Shown: piece by piece, positions 40,249-49,029 of the stretch | Layout: every line of letters starts with the position of its first letter | Numbering within the stretch: the stretch's first letter is position 1 | Assembly (NCBI GenBank): GCA_019448385.1 | Contig: JAGTXO010000040.1 | Coordinates: 1-64,000 of the forward strand | DNA length: 64,000 nucleotides | From: Diacronema lutheri | Taxonomy: Eukaryota; Haptophyta; Pavlovophyceae; Pavlovales; Pavlovaceae | Direction: 5' to 3' | Position numbers and translations under genes: made by a program | The notes under the pieces: generated by a model | The model's input: the letters and a program-made list of their open reading frames with translations, nothing else | Told to the model about the DNA's origin: nothing | Database searches by the model: none

Positions 40249-40308
40249 GGCGAGGCGCTCGCTTCCCCAACCCGCCCAGATAACGGCAAGCCCGTTTCTT
40301 CGCGCACG

Positions 40309-43300
40309 ATGGCGGAGGCGGAGCTTGTGCGCACGCTCGCCGCGTCCGAGGCGAGGGCCGACGCGCTCTGGGCGAGCCTCGTGCGCATCGCCGAGGCCAA
40401 TCCGACGCTCCACGCCGCGCACGCCGCGCTCGCCGAAGCGGCGCGCAACGCGGACGAGGGCGCGCCGGATCCGGCGCAGCTCGGGCCGTCGGGCGGCCTC
40501 GCCGCCAGCCTGCGCCGCGCGGCCGAGACGCGCGCCGCGCGCACGCTCGCCGCTCTCCTGCCCGCCGCGGCGTCCGCCGAGCCCGCCGCGCTCAGCGCCG
40601 CGGCGGCCGCGATGGGCGAGATCGCGCTCAGCGCAGCAGTCGCGCTCGCGCACGCGCGCAAGCCGGCGGCGCGCGACGGCGAGGCGCAGACGATTGCGCC
40701 CGCGCGCGCCGCGCCGACCGTCACGGACGCGCGCACAGCGCCGGACGACGCGTGCGAGCCGCTCGGCGTTACAACTGGCGCCGCCGCCGCGCGCGCCGCG
40801 CCGGTGCAGACCTTCGGCGTGCCCGCGCTCGCGCTCGCGACGGCGGGCACGGTGGATACGGGCATACAGACGGTTTTCATACCGCCGCGCTACCGGCGCC
40901 GGCCCGAGACGGCGGCGTCGGACGGCGCGCGCGACCGCTCGCCACCGCGCCGCGCCTCCGTGCCCGCCGACGCGCTCGGCGCGCACGGCGGCGCGAGCAG
41001 CGACGTAACGACATCGCTCCGCCCGTTTCAAAAGGGGCGCGGCGCGTGCGCAGGAGCGAGCGGCCACTTGCGCGACAGCAAGCCTTACGCCAGTCAGCGC
41101 GCCGACAGCCGGCGCGCGTCGCTCCTCGCGCCGCTCGCGCCCGTCGTGCAGTCCCCCGGCGGCGGCCAGCCCGCGTCGCGTTCGCCCCTCCCGCCTTCTC
41201 AGCCCCTCCCGCCTTCTCAGCCCCTCCCGCCTTCTCAGCCGCAGCCGCCGCCGCCGCAGCCGGCCGACCTGTCGGTGCAGGAGCAGCGCGAGCTGCAGCG
41301 GCAGCTGCTCGAGCTGCAGCGGCAGCTGCAGCTGCATCGCGGCGAGCTCGAGCGCGCGCGCGCGCAGCTCGCCGCCGCCGCCGGTGGCGGCGATGGTGGT
41401 GGCGGTGGTGGTGGCGGTGGCGGCGGTGGCGGCGGTGGTGGTGGCGCTGCGCCCGCGCGCGCGGCGGACGCGTCGCGCGAGGCGTACGCCACGTCGCCTG
41501 CCGCGACGATCGTCGTCGCCGCACCGCATAACGCGCGCGACACAGGGCGCGGTCCGGGCGAGTCCGGCCTGCCCGCGCCCTTTTTAATTGACGCGTGCGA
41601 AGGCGTGCGGCCGACTCCGCGCGGCGCGCCGGCGGCGGCGGCTGACGTGGCGGCTGCACCCGACGCCAGCGTGGGTCCGGGCGAGTCCGGCCTACCCGCG
41701 CCTTTTTTAAACGATGCCAGCATGGCGGCCGCGCGCGCCGCCATCGCGCACGCGGCGCTCGACGGCGCGACGCGGCCGCCGGCGCGCCGCGCGCAGTCGG
41801 CCGCACGCGACGTGTCGTCGGCGGAGGCGGAGGGGGCGGAGGGGGCGGAGGGGGCGGAGGGGGCGGCCGGCATGCCCCGCGCCGCCGCCCAGCTCTCCGC
41901 CGCCGAGCGGCCGCGCAGCGCGGGCGGCGCCGCCGGCGCGTGCGGCAGCGGCGCGCCGTTCGAAACTTCCGACGCGCTGCTGCCGCGCGCCGGCGCGGCC
42001 GTGTCCGGCTCGGGCGCGGCCGTGTCCGGCTCGGGCGCGGCCGTGTCCGGCTCGGGCGGCAGCGCGCGCGCGCCGCGCGCGCACGCGCATGCCAACGATG
42101 GCGGCAACGATGGCGGCAACGATGGCGGCAACACCGGCGGCGCGCGCTCTATCGCGCATGGCACCCACGCGCACGCCTGTTCAAGTGGCGGCTCGCGCCT
42201 CGACGCGCTCAGCTATTGGGAGGGCTCGGGCGGGCACGGCGGTTACGGACGCGACGGTTACGACGGTTACGACGGTTCCCTTTCAGCATACCGGACGGAG
42301 CGCGCGATGCGCGGCCTGCGCGACGAGCAGCGCGCGCGCGCCGCGCGCGCGCCGCCGCCGGCCGGCGCGCGCGCGCTCGGCCGGGCGCCTCTCGTCGGCA
42401 CGCGGCTGGCTGGCGGCGCGCGCGCACCGGCGCGCGCGCCGGAGCCGCCGTCCAAGGTGCGGCCGCCGCTGCCGCAGTTCGCGTCTCCGGACGAGGGCGC
42501 GCCGGCGTTGATCGCGTCGCGAGCCACCGACGCCGCCGACAACGCCGCCGCCGGCGCGAACGCCGGCGACCTGCCCGCCGCCGCGTCCGGCGCGCGCGCG
42601 CGCGCGCCCGCGGAGCGCGCGCCGCTCGGCGTCGCCGCGCTTCTCGGCCGCCTTGGCCCAGCGGCGCTCGCGCCGCCGTCCGCCCACGCCGCGGCGCTCG
42701 TCGACGCGCGCGCGGCGCTGGGGCTCGAGACGGCGGCCTTCAGCGCGCACGTGGGCGCGTCGCCGTCGCTTGCGCCGCACGGCGACGTCGACGTCGCCGG
42801 CGCGCACCGCCCGTCGGTGGGCGGCGCGCCCCACCCAAGCTTCGCGCCCGAACGCGCGCGCTCGCGCGGGACTCTGTCCACGTACCCATGCGGAAATGGA
42901 ACCCTCCGCCCGCCTGCGCGCGCCCCGCCCATTGCCGCCATTTTTGACCTTCTTTCGCCAATGCTCGCATTGCGTGAAACGGTCGCGGCTTCAACGGGCG
43001 CGAGCGATGGCGGCGCGGTCGCGGGTGGCGGCGCCTTCGACGGCGGCGGCGCTGGCGGTCGCGGCGGTCGTGGTGGCAGCGGCGGTGGGGGCAGAGGGGC
43101 CGGCGCTGGGCTCTCCGGCCTCGCGGCCTCAGCAATCGCATACGCCTCCGAGCGCGCGGCCGCCGCGGGCGGCGGCCGCGCGGCCGCCGCCGCCGCCGCC
43201 GCCGCCATCACCGCCGCCGCGACCGCCGCCTCCGCGACCAACCCGGTCCCCGTCGAGGCGCTGCACCGCGCGCGCGCCCTTTTCCCCCTCGACCTCGTCC

Positions 43301-43374
43301 GCACGGCGGGCGCCGCTCGGCTCGGCGCGCTCGCCGAGCGCCTCGACGGCGCGTGCGAGCTGCTGCAGGTGTGA
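40309..43374 (+). CDS. Large uncharacterised low-complexity protein with a central coiled coil
   Basis: Single open frame of 1021 aa from the ATG at 40309, 60 bp from divergent DNALI1. The N-terminal 130 residues look folded and helical (LVRTLAASEARADALWASL). The middle is Ala/Pro/Gly-rich with repeats (LPPSQPLPPSQP, AAVSGSGAAVSGSG, DGGNDGGNDGG) and a heptad segment (EQRELQRQLLELQRQLQLHR, about residues 325-350). Two copies of a short motif GPGESGLPAPFL(I/N)DA occur at about 41550 and 41680. The last 60 residues (ALFPLDLVRTAGAARLGALAERL) are again helical. I recognise no family. The shared promoter with a dynein chain hints at a ciliary or centriolar role (weak inference). Some low-complexity stretches may be introns. 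Confidence 0.5.
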   Translation: MAEAELVRTLAASEARADALWASLVRIAEANPTLHAAHAALAEAARNADEGAPDPAQLGPSGGLAASLRRAAETRAARTLAALLPAAASAEPAALSAAAAAMGEIALSAAVALAHARKPAARDGEAQTIAPARAAPTVTDARTAPDDACEPLGVTTGAAAARAAPVQTFGVPALALATAGTVDTGIQTVFIPPRYRRRPETAASDGARDRSPPRRASVPADALGAHGGASSDVTTSLRPFQKGRGACAGASGHLRDSKPYASQRADSRRASLLAPLAPVVQSPGGGQPASRSPLPPSQPLPPSQPLPPSQPQPPPPQPADLSVQEQRELQRQLLELQRQLQLHRGELERARAQLAAAAGGGDGGGGGGGGGGGGGGGGGAAPARAADASREAYATSPAATIVVAAPHNARDTGRGPGESGLPAPFLIDACEGVRPTPRGAPAAAADVAAAPDASVGPGESGLPAPFLNDASMAAARAAIAHAALDGATRPPARRAQSAARDVSSAEAEGAEGAEGAEGAAGMPRAAAQLSAAERPRSAGGAAGACGSGAPFETSDALLPRAGAAVSGSGAAVSGSGAAVSGSGGSARAPRAHAHANDGGNDGGNDGGNTGGARSIAHGTHAHACSSGGSRLDALSYWEGSGGHGGYGRDGYDGYDGSLSAYRTERAMRGLRDEQRARAARAPPPAGARALGRAPLVGTRLAGGARAPARAPEPPSKVRPPLPQFASPDEGAPALIASRATDAADNAAAGANAGDLPAAASGARARAPAERAPLGVAALLGRLGPAALAPPSAHAAALVDARAALGLETAAFSAHVGASPSLAPHGDVDVAGAHRPSVGGAPHPSFAPERARSRGTLSTYPCGNGTLRPPARAPPIAAIFDLLSPMLALRETVAASTGASDGGAVAGGGAFDGGGAGGRGGRGGSGGGGRGAGAGLSGLAASAIAYASERAAAAGGGRAAAAAAAAAITAAATAASATNPVPVEALHRARALFPLDLVRTAGAARLGALAERLDGACELLQV

Positions 43375-43743
43375 TGCGCCGCCGACGTCAACGCGTGGGG
43401 CTGCGCGCCTGACGCGCGACTGCAATCTCGCGCCCGCGCCGTCTTGCGCGGGCGCGGGCGCCTTTGAGCGCGGGCGCCGCACGCGCCCAGCAGGGCGCCC
43501 CCAGCCCCCAACCCTTACCCCCCCCCCCCCACCCTATCCACCCCTCTCTTCCCCCTTCCTAACCACCCCTCCCCCCCCCCCCCCCCACCCCCCACCCTAT
43601 CCACCACTCTCCCCCCCCCCCCCCTAACCACCCCTCCCCCCCCCCCCCCCCCCCACACACACACCCTATCCACCCCTCTCCCCCCCACCTCCTCCTAACC
43701 ACCCCTCCCCCCCCCCCTCCCCACCCCCTACTCATTTATTGCG
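43375..43743. repeat. C-rich spacer of CCCCACCC / CTATCCACC repeats
   Basis: From about 43515 to 43735 the plus strand is almost only C with interspersed ACCCTATCCACC and CTAACCACCCCT units, four or five of them. No gene. It ends just before the ATG at 43744. Confidence 0.85.
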
Positions 43744-45777
43744 ATGGCTGCGCAGGAGCCCCTCCGCCGCGTGGCGGAGGGCCGAATCTACGCGGCGTGT
43801 GCCTACACGCTCACGCTCGCCGAGCTGCTCGAGGCGCTGCTCGAGCTGCCGTTTCAGGTGCCCGTAGATCCACGCCCCCCACATCCATCCCCTTCTTCCC
43901 GTCTCTCACCCCCCCCCCCCCCCCCCGGCGCCCCCATTTGCAATTTCTCTTCCCCCCCCCCCCCCCCCCCCCCCCCCCCGGCGCCCCCATTTGCAATTTC
44001 TCTTCCCTCCCTCCCCTCCGCCCCCGTCCGCAATTTCCCTCTCATCCCCTTTCCCTCCCCCCCCCCCCCCCCCCCCCCCGGCGCCCCCATTTGCAATTTC
44101 TCTTCCCCCCCCCCCCCCCCCCCCCCCCGGCGCTCCCATTTGCAATTTCTCTTCCCTCCCTCCCCTCCGCCCCCGTCCGCAATTTCCCTCTCATCCCCTT
44201 TCCCTCCCCCCCCCCCCCCCCCCCCCCCCGGCGCCCCCATTTGCAATTTCTCTTCCCCCCCCCCCCCCCCCCCCCCCCGGCGCTCCCATTTGCAATTTCT
44301 CTTCCCTCCCTCCCCTCCGCCCCCGTCCGCAATTTCCCTCTCATCCCCTTTCCCTCCCCCCCCCCCCCCCCCCCCCCCCCCCGGCGCCCCCATTTGCAAT
44401 TTCTCTCCCCCCCCCCCCCCCCCCCGGCAGGCGAGCAATGGCCGCCTCTTCCACCAGCTCGCGCGTTTCGTCAGAGCGCACGCCACGTCGCTCGACGCGC
44501 TCGCCGCCGCGCGCGTCGCGTCCAAGCTCGACCTGCTCGAGGCGCTCAACGTCGCGCTGCTCGACGCGGACACGCTGCTCAACTCGACCAACGCGGCGGG
44601 CGCCGGCGCCGGCGCGCACGACGCGCCGGACGACGCCCAAGTCCGGGCGGCAGACGACGAAGTCCGGGTATCCGCCACCCAAGTCCGGACGGCCGCCGCC
44701 GGCTTCCGGCCATCCGTCACCGACGCGGCGCGCTCCCTACAGCTCGCGCACTTGAACTTGCTCAAGGCCCTCGGCCTGCACGCCGACTCGCAGGTATTCG
44801 CGAGCGCGGCCGCCGCCACCGGCGCGGCCGCCGCCACCGGCGCGGCCGCCGCCACCGGCGCGGCCGCCGCCACCGGCGCGGCCGCCGCCACCGGCGCGGC
44901 CGCCGCCACCGGCGCGGACGGCGCGCTCGTGCGCCCGCGCTCGCCGGGCGAGGGGCTGCCCTCACGCGGTGCTTGGCCCAGCGATGGCGGCGGCGGAGGC
45001 GGTGCTTGGCCCAGCGATGGCGGCGGCGGAGGCGGTTCTTGGCCCAGCGATGGTGGCGGTGGCGGAGGCGGCGGTGGCAGCGTCGGGCGGTCGCTGCAGC
45101 TCGTCGGCAGCGGCGCGTTGCGTGCAGCTGGCGCAGGCACCCTGGTCGCGCACTGCGGCGCGCAGCATGGCGGCGGTCTGCTTGATTTGCTTGGCCAAGC
45201 CGCCGGCCCGCGCGTCGAAGCGGAGGCGCGCGCGCGGCGGGCGGCGGAGGCGGAGGCGGAGGCGGAGGCGGAGGCGAAGGCGGAGGCGGAGGCGGAGGCG
45301 GAGGCGGAGGCGGAGGCGGAGGCGGAGGCGGATGCGGAGGCGGAGGCGGAGGCGGAGGCGGAGGCGGAGGCGGAGGAGGCACGCGCGGAGGTGGACGTCG
45401 ACGCGCGCGGCGCGGAGGCGCGCGCGGACGCGTGTGCTCCTTTGGAACAGAACGATGGCGGCGACGAGTTCATCGCCGGCGGGCCGCCGCACGAGGCGCG
45501 AAAGGGCGCGGCGCGGAGGGGGGCGGTGCGGCCGGGGGCGGACACGCAGGTGGCGCGGGATCCGCACGAGGCGCCCGGGCCGCGAAATCTGCAGGGCCCG
45601 CAGGATCACCTCGACCAGCTTGATCTGCTCGATCAGCTCGATCAGCTCGATCAGCGCATGGCTGTCGGGCTGCAGGATCCGTTGGAAGCTCAGCCCAAGC
45701 GCGCGGCGGACGCGGTAGACGGTGAGGGAGCGGGCCACGACGACGCACGCGCTTTGGTCGTCGGCGTCGCGCAATAG
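43744..45777 (+). CDS. Uncharacterised helical protein with Glu-Ala repeat; 3' limit uncertain
   Basis: Exon 43744-43857 (AACAYTLTLAELLEALLELPFQ) joins by a GT-AG intron to an exon at 44431 (ASNGRLFHQLARFVRAHATSLDALAAARVASKLDLLEALNVALLDADTLL, split here across several helices). This folded 100-residue start is the best evidence for a gene. The frame then passes through ATGAA repeats (44811-44920), three GAWPSDGGGGGG units, and a long EAEAEA tract (45243-45380). Beyond about 45440 the plus frame overlaps a minus-strand frame that looks more protein-like, so the true C-terminus may be earlier. I do not recognise the family. Confidence 0.4.
   Translation: MAAQEPLRRVAEGRIYAACAYTLTLAELLEALLELPFQVPVDPRPPHPSPSSRLSPPPPPPGAPICNFSSPPPPPPPPPAPPFAISLPSLPSAPVRNFPLIPFPSPPPPPPPGAPICNFSSPPPPPPPRRSHLQFLFPPSPPPPSAISLSSPFPPPPPPPPPGAPICNFSSPPPPPPPRRSHLQFLFPPSPPPPSAISLSSPFPPPPPPPPPPGAPICNFSPPPPPPRQASNGRLFHQLARFVRAHATSLDALAAARVASKLDLLEALNVALLDADTLLNSTNAAGAGAGAHDAPDDAQVRAADDEVRVSATQVRTAAAGFRPSVTDAARSLQLAHLNLLKALGLHADSQVFASAAAATGAAAATGAAAATGAAAATGAAAATGAAAATGADGALVRPRSPGEGLPSRGAWPSDGGGGGGAWPSDGGGGGGSWPSDGGGGGGGGGSVGRSLQLVGSGALRAAGAGTLVAHCGAQHGGGLLDLLGQAAGPRVEAEARARRAAEAEAEAEAEAKAEAEAEAEAEAEAEAEADAEAEAEAEAEAEAEEARAEVDVDARGAEARADACAPLEQNDGGDEFIAGGPPHEARKGAARRGAVRPGADTQVARDPHEAPGPRNLQGPQDHLDQLDLLDQLDQLDQRMAVGLQDPLEAQPKRAADAVDGEGAGHDDARALVVGVAQ
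43858..44430. repeat. Poly-C-rich tandem repeat filling an intron
   Basis: Units of a C run, then GGCGCCCCCATTTGCAATTTCTCTTCC, recur about six times. They alternate with a CGCAATTTCCCTCTCATCCCC unit repeated three times. The homopolymer lengths vary, typical of slippage. Confidence 0.9.
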
Positions 45778-46260
45778 CAGCAACGTGCGCCGTGAGCCGC
45801 ACGCGCTCCCGTCCGCCTCATCGCGAACGCGCCGCTCGGACGAGCAGAGCCTGCCTGCGTCGTGGCCTGGTTGCGGGGGCCAGCGCTGCGGCCTACGGGC
45901 GCGCTCGAAGCCGCCGCGGCGAGCCTGGCGGGTGACGCTTTTGGGCCAGGGTGGGGTCGTGGCTTCCCCTCTCCCTTGAATCCCCGCACGATCGCTGCGA
46001 GGGCGAGGCTCTCGTCCTGTCGCCGTCCCCTTGCAGGGGTGGTCGGCGCGATCGGCCCCATGCCGGATACGAGGCCGTGCTGGTTTTGCCTTGCGCGCGG
46101 CCTTGCAGTCGGTCCACACTGCCTTGAAACAGTCGATCACGCATGCGAGGTGCTCGCGCAGTGCTGCGCGCGCGTTTGCTGTCTCCAAGCACCTGTGGAA
46201 CAGGTGGTCGCGTGTGTCCTCTCCATCGAGGCGGCCGCGCGGCGGGTGCTCGTCTCGCAA
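45440..46260 (-). pseudogene. Possible retroelement C-terminal remnant
   Basis: The minus frame contains GEDTRDHLFHRCLETANARAAL (about 46220-46150), which resembles the ExxxHLFxxCxxA zinc-finger-like tail found after reverse transcriptase in non-LTR retroelements. A leucine-rich stretch follows (RTLLLLRDADDQSACVVVARSLTVYRVRRAL, split here by no stop, about 45790-45700). No reverse transcriptase or endonuclease motif is visible. Between 46265 and 46900 I recognise nothing. Treat as a weak hint that this AT-poor block is transposon-derived. Confidence 0.25.
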
Positions 46261-46943
46261 CCACTGTAAGCGAGCGAAAGAGAGCACGCAACCACGGGCC
46301 GAAATCAGGGCGTCGACCCTGTGCACGCCGGCAGCGAAGACGGCCGGGACGGCAAGGACGCGGCTGGACGCGGCATGGGCGGACACGCACGCACGCCTAG
46401 CCACCCAGGACGATCGGCATGGTATCTTCTTCCTATTTCGCTTGCGACGGCTGCGCCCTCGCGCTCTGCTGGCCGCGCTCCGCGCGCCCCGCCGCACCTG
46501 CCCATCGACTGCGCCGGCACCGCGAACAACGTAATTTTCGCCCCGGTCGGTGGGTTTGGGGGTGGCGGGGCGCGCGTGCGCGGCCACGCGGCCAGCATCG
46601 CGGCGCTTGCCACGCTGGCGGCGGTTGGCGGTGCGCTTCGCGGCGGCGGCAGGGGGCTGCGACGCGGCGGGGAGGGCGGCGGCTCGCTGGCGGCGGGCGT
46701 CGCGCTCTGCAGCGGCGGCGGGCGGCTTGGCGACGTGGCAGGCGGCGGCTCGGGGGTGGCGGTCGTCGCCGACGATCTTCGGGCCTCGGCGTGCGCGTGC
46801 GCGTCGGCCGGTGGTGTGATTGACGGCGGCCACCGGTGCGGCGGCGCGCGGGCGGCGGCGCGCGGTGGCTAGGTGGGCCTTTGGGCCTGCTCCGCCTGGC
46901 GCCTCGCTGCGCACTTCCTGACCCCATCTGTTGACCTGTCGGA

Positions 46944-47005
46944 AAGCGTCGTTAGTATCTTCTTCCTATGCTTCTGGGGAGAGTACTCATAACTAACGAC
47001 GCTTA
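46944..47005. repeat. Short inverted repeat (AAGCGTCGTTAGT) upstream of the Harbinger transposase
   Basis: AAGCGTCGTTAGTAT at 46944-46958 is matched in reverse complement by ACTAACGACGCTT at 46992-47004, enclosing about 33 bp. The same 15-mer occurs at window position 41-55. The surroundings (46940-47100) are markedly AT-richer than the genome. Confidence 0.75.
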
Positions 47006-47141
47006 TACTCATAACCCCATATTCCCTCCTTGTTTGTTTTTGTTTTAGGGGTATCCGGTATTTCACAAACGGGGTGGTGCTTTTCGGATTCTGCCAAAGG
47101 AGGATAAGTACCGTTCTGTCGACTATGTGGCTTCGGTCGTC

Positions 47142-48732
47142 ATGCCGGCTATGCGGCGGCCCGCGTGTGCACGGCGCCAAGCCGCGCTCAACGCGGCGGT
47201 CCTGTTGAGGGCATTGGTGTTTGTCACGGCGCTCGTGTACATCGCGGCGGTTGCCTACAGCCAGCCCGCCGTCCTTGAGCCTACCGTTCTCGCCGCTGCC
47301 GGCAACAACCGCGCCGCGTGGGGCTCACTTCCGCGCACCGACCTGTTCCCCATCATCTTCTCCGGTGCGATGTCGGACGAGCAATTCCGCGACTGGATGC
47401 GCATGTCGCGGCGCGCGTTCGACAGGCTCGCCGTCGAGCTCGGCCGCACGGCGACGTACAGCGAGATCTTTGACGAGGAGGGTTTGCCGTACGCCGGGAA
47501 CCGCGGTCGCGTCCGCCTGACGACTTTGCGCAAGGAGATCGCTGTCTCGCTCTACGTGCTCAGCGGCAACGAGTCCTATCATCGTGTGAGCACGCTATGG
47601 GGCGCGGGCGTCGGGAGCTCGGCGTCCGTTTCCGAGATCGTCAAGCGCTTTGTGGCGGCGGTCGAGGAGCTCGGCCCGGACTACGTCAAGTGGCCGTTCG
47701 GCCTTGCGGAGGCGAGCGCCACGGTCGACAGCATCGAGGCGCTGCGCGGCCTGCCGGCGTGCATAGGCATCATCGACGGCACCCACGTCGAGATCCCGGG
47801 CCGGCGCTCGGGGCGGCTCAGGGGCGAACAGTTCATCTCCTACAACACCCCGAAGAGGTCACGCTCATTATGCAGTGCGTCGTCGACGGCACGGGCAGGT
47901 TCACGCACGTCGCGGCCGGTTTCCCGGGGTCGATGAGCGACGCGGCAGTCTTCGCTTGCAGCGGCCTGTATAACCTCCTGGCGCGCACCATCTACGACCC
48001 GAGCTACCCGGGCAAGTATGTTCTCGGCGACAGCGCGTACGGCCTACGCGTCTTTTGCATGCGCGCTTTCTCGTACGACACGGCGGACGAGAAGGAAAAG
48101 GTGATGAATGCGTACTGCCACTCGACTCGCGCAGTGGTCGACAACGCCTTTGATCGCCTCAAGGGCCGCTTCAGGTGCGCATCGCCGCGCGCCGCGCACT
48201 TGTCTGCGGCGCTCCGCGCGTGCGCGCGCCGGCTGATTCCGTGATTCGCTTCGCAACGCCACCGCCGTTACACCTTCCGCGCAGGCGCCTCAAGTACCTC
48301 AACGTGGGAGCAGCGGCGGCGCCGGCTTTCATGTACGCGTGCTGCATTCTGCACAACTTCATCCAGGACGCCGACGGCGAGTCTTTCGGAGACCTGCCCA
48401 TGGAGCAGCGCGACAGCGTGGTCGAGGCGACCGATCCGAGCGCGTCCGGCAGGGTGCCCGCCAGCGCTCGCCGCAGCCGCGCGCGGCAGATGAACTTGCC
48501 GACCACCCTGCGCTCGGGCTCTGCTCTTGTGCCACCGGTGCGCAACCCGGGCAGCAACCTCGACGCTGGCAAAGCGGTGCGCGAGGATCTCAAGGAGTTT
48601 TGCTGGGACTTGCACGTCGAGCGGCAGGACGACAGCGCGTACCGTTTCGCGATGGCGCGCGACGTGGCGCTCGCGGCGCGGCCGGGGGCGGACGAAGACG
48701 CGTCGTACGACCCCGACACGGTATGGGATTAA
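47142..48732 (+). pseudogene. PIF/Harbinger (HARBI1-like) DDE transposase, one frameshift
   Basis: Three reading-frame blocks join into one transposase. Block 1 (47142 to about 47860) has FRDWMRMSRRAFDRL, then ACIGIIDGTHVEIPG with catalytic Asp 1. Block 2, shifted by one base near 47858, reads IMQCVVDGTGRFTHVAAGFPGSMSDAAVF, VLGDSAYGL (Asp 2) and VVDNAFDRLKGRF to 48174. A GT-AG intron (48175-48284, 110 bp) then restores RFRRLKYLNV and CCILHNFIQDADGE to the stop at 48732. The third acid, normally Glu in VExxFGRLKxRF, is Asp here. Harbinger transposases normally act with a separate Myb-like partner, which I do not see. The single frameshift and the intact intron suggest a recent copy or a base-calling error. 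Confidence 0.85.
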
Positions 48733-48759
48733 CAGGGGGGCGTACCGTGGAGGGGTGAT

Positions 48760-48791
<32 letters not shown>

Positions 48792-48866
48792 GGGGGGGGG
48801 GTTGCAATGGCGCACGACATTCTGCACGCGGCGCAGCCGGGGGCGGACGAAGACGCGTCGTACGAC
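48681..48866. repeat. Duplicated transposase 3' end separated by poly-G
   Basis: The 31 bp at 48681-48711 (start GCCGGGGGCGGACGAAGACG), lying just before the transposase stop, recur identically at 48836-48866. Poly-G tracts at about 48759-48810 and 48885-48920 flank the second copy. Confidence 0.9.
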
Positions 48867-48993
48867 GCGGCGCAGCCGTGGGGGTGGGGGGGGGTGGGGG
48901 GGGGGGGGGGGGGGGGGGGCGCAGGCGCAGACGCCTACGCCAGGCTCTCATGGCGTGCGCACTTCTCCGCATAGAGCTACCTTTCACGTGTCC

Positions 48994-49026
<33 letters not shown>

Positions 49027-49029
49027 CGG
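48867..49029. other. Spacer with G and C homopolymers
   Basis: A G tract (about 48885-48920) and a C tract (about 48995-49025) bracket a short mixed sequence. They sit just beyond the tectonic stop codon and could fold into a G/C foldback of about 30 bp. Confidence 0.7.

Noticed and set aside
44962-46914. A full 650-aa minus-strand gene
   Set aside because: Only short stretches resemble protein; much of it is the antisense of Glu-Ala and ATGAA repeats.
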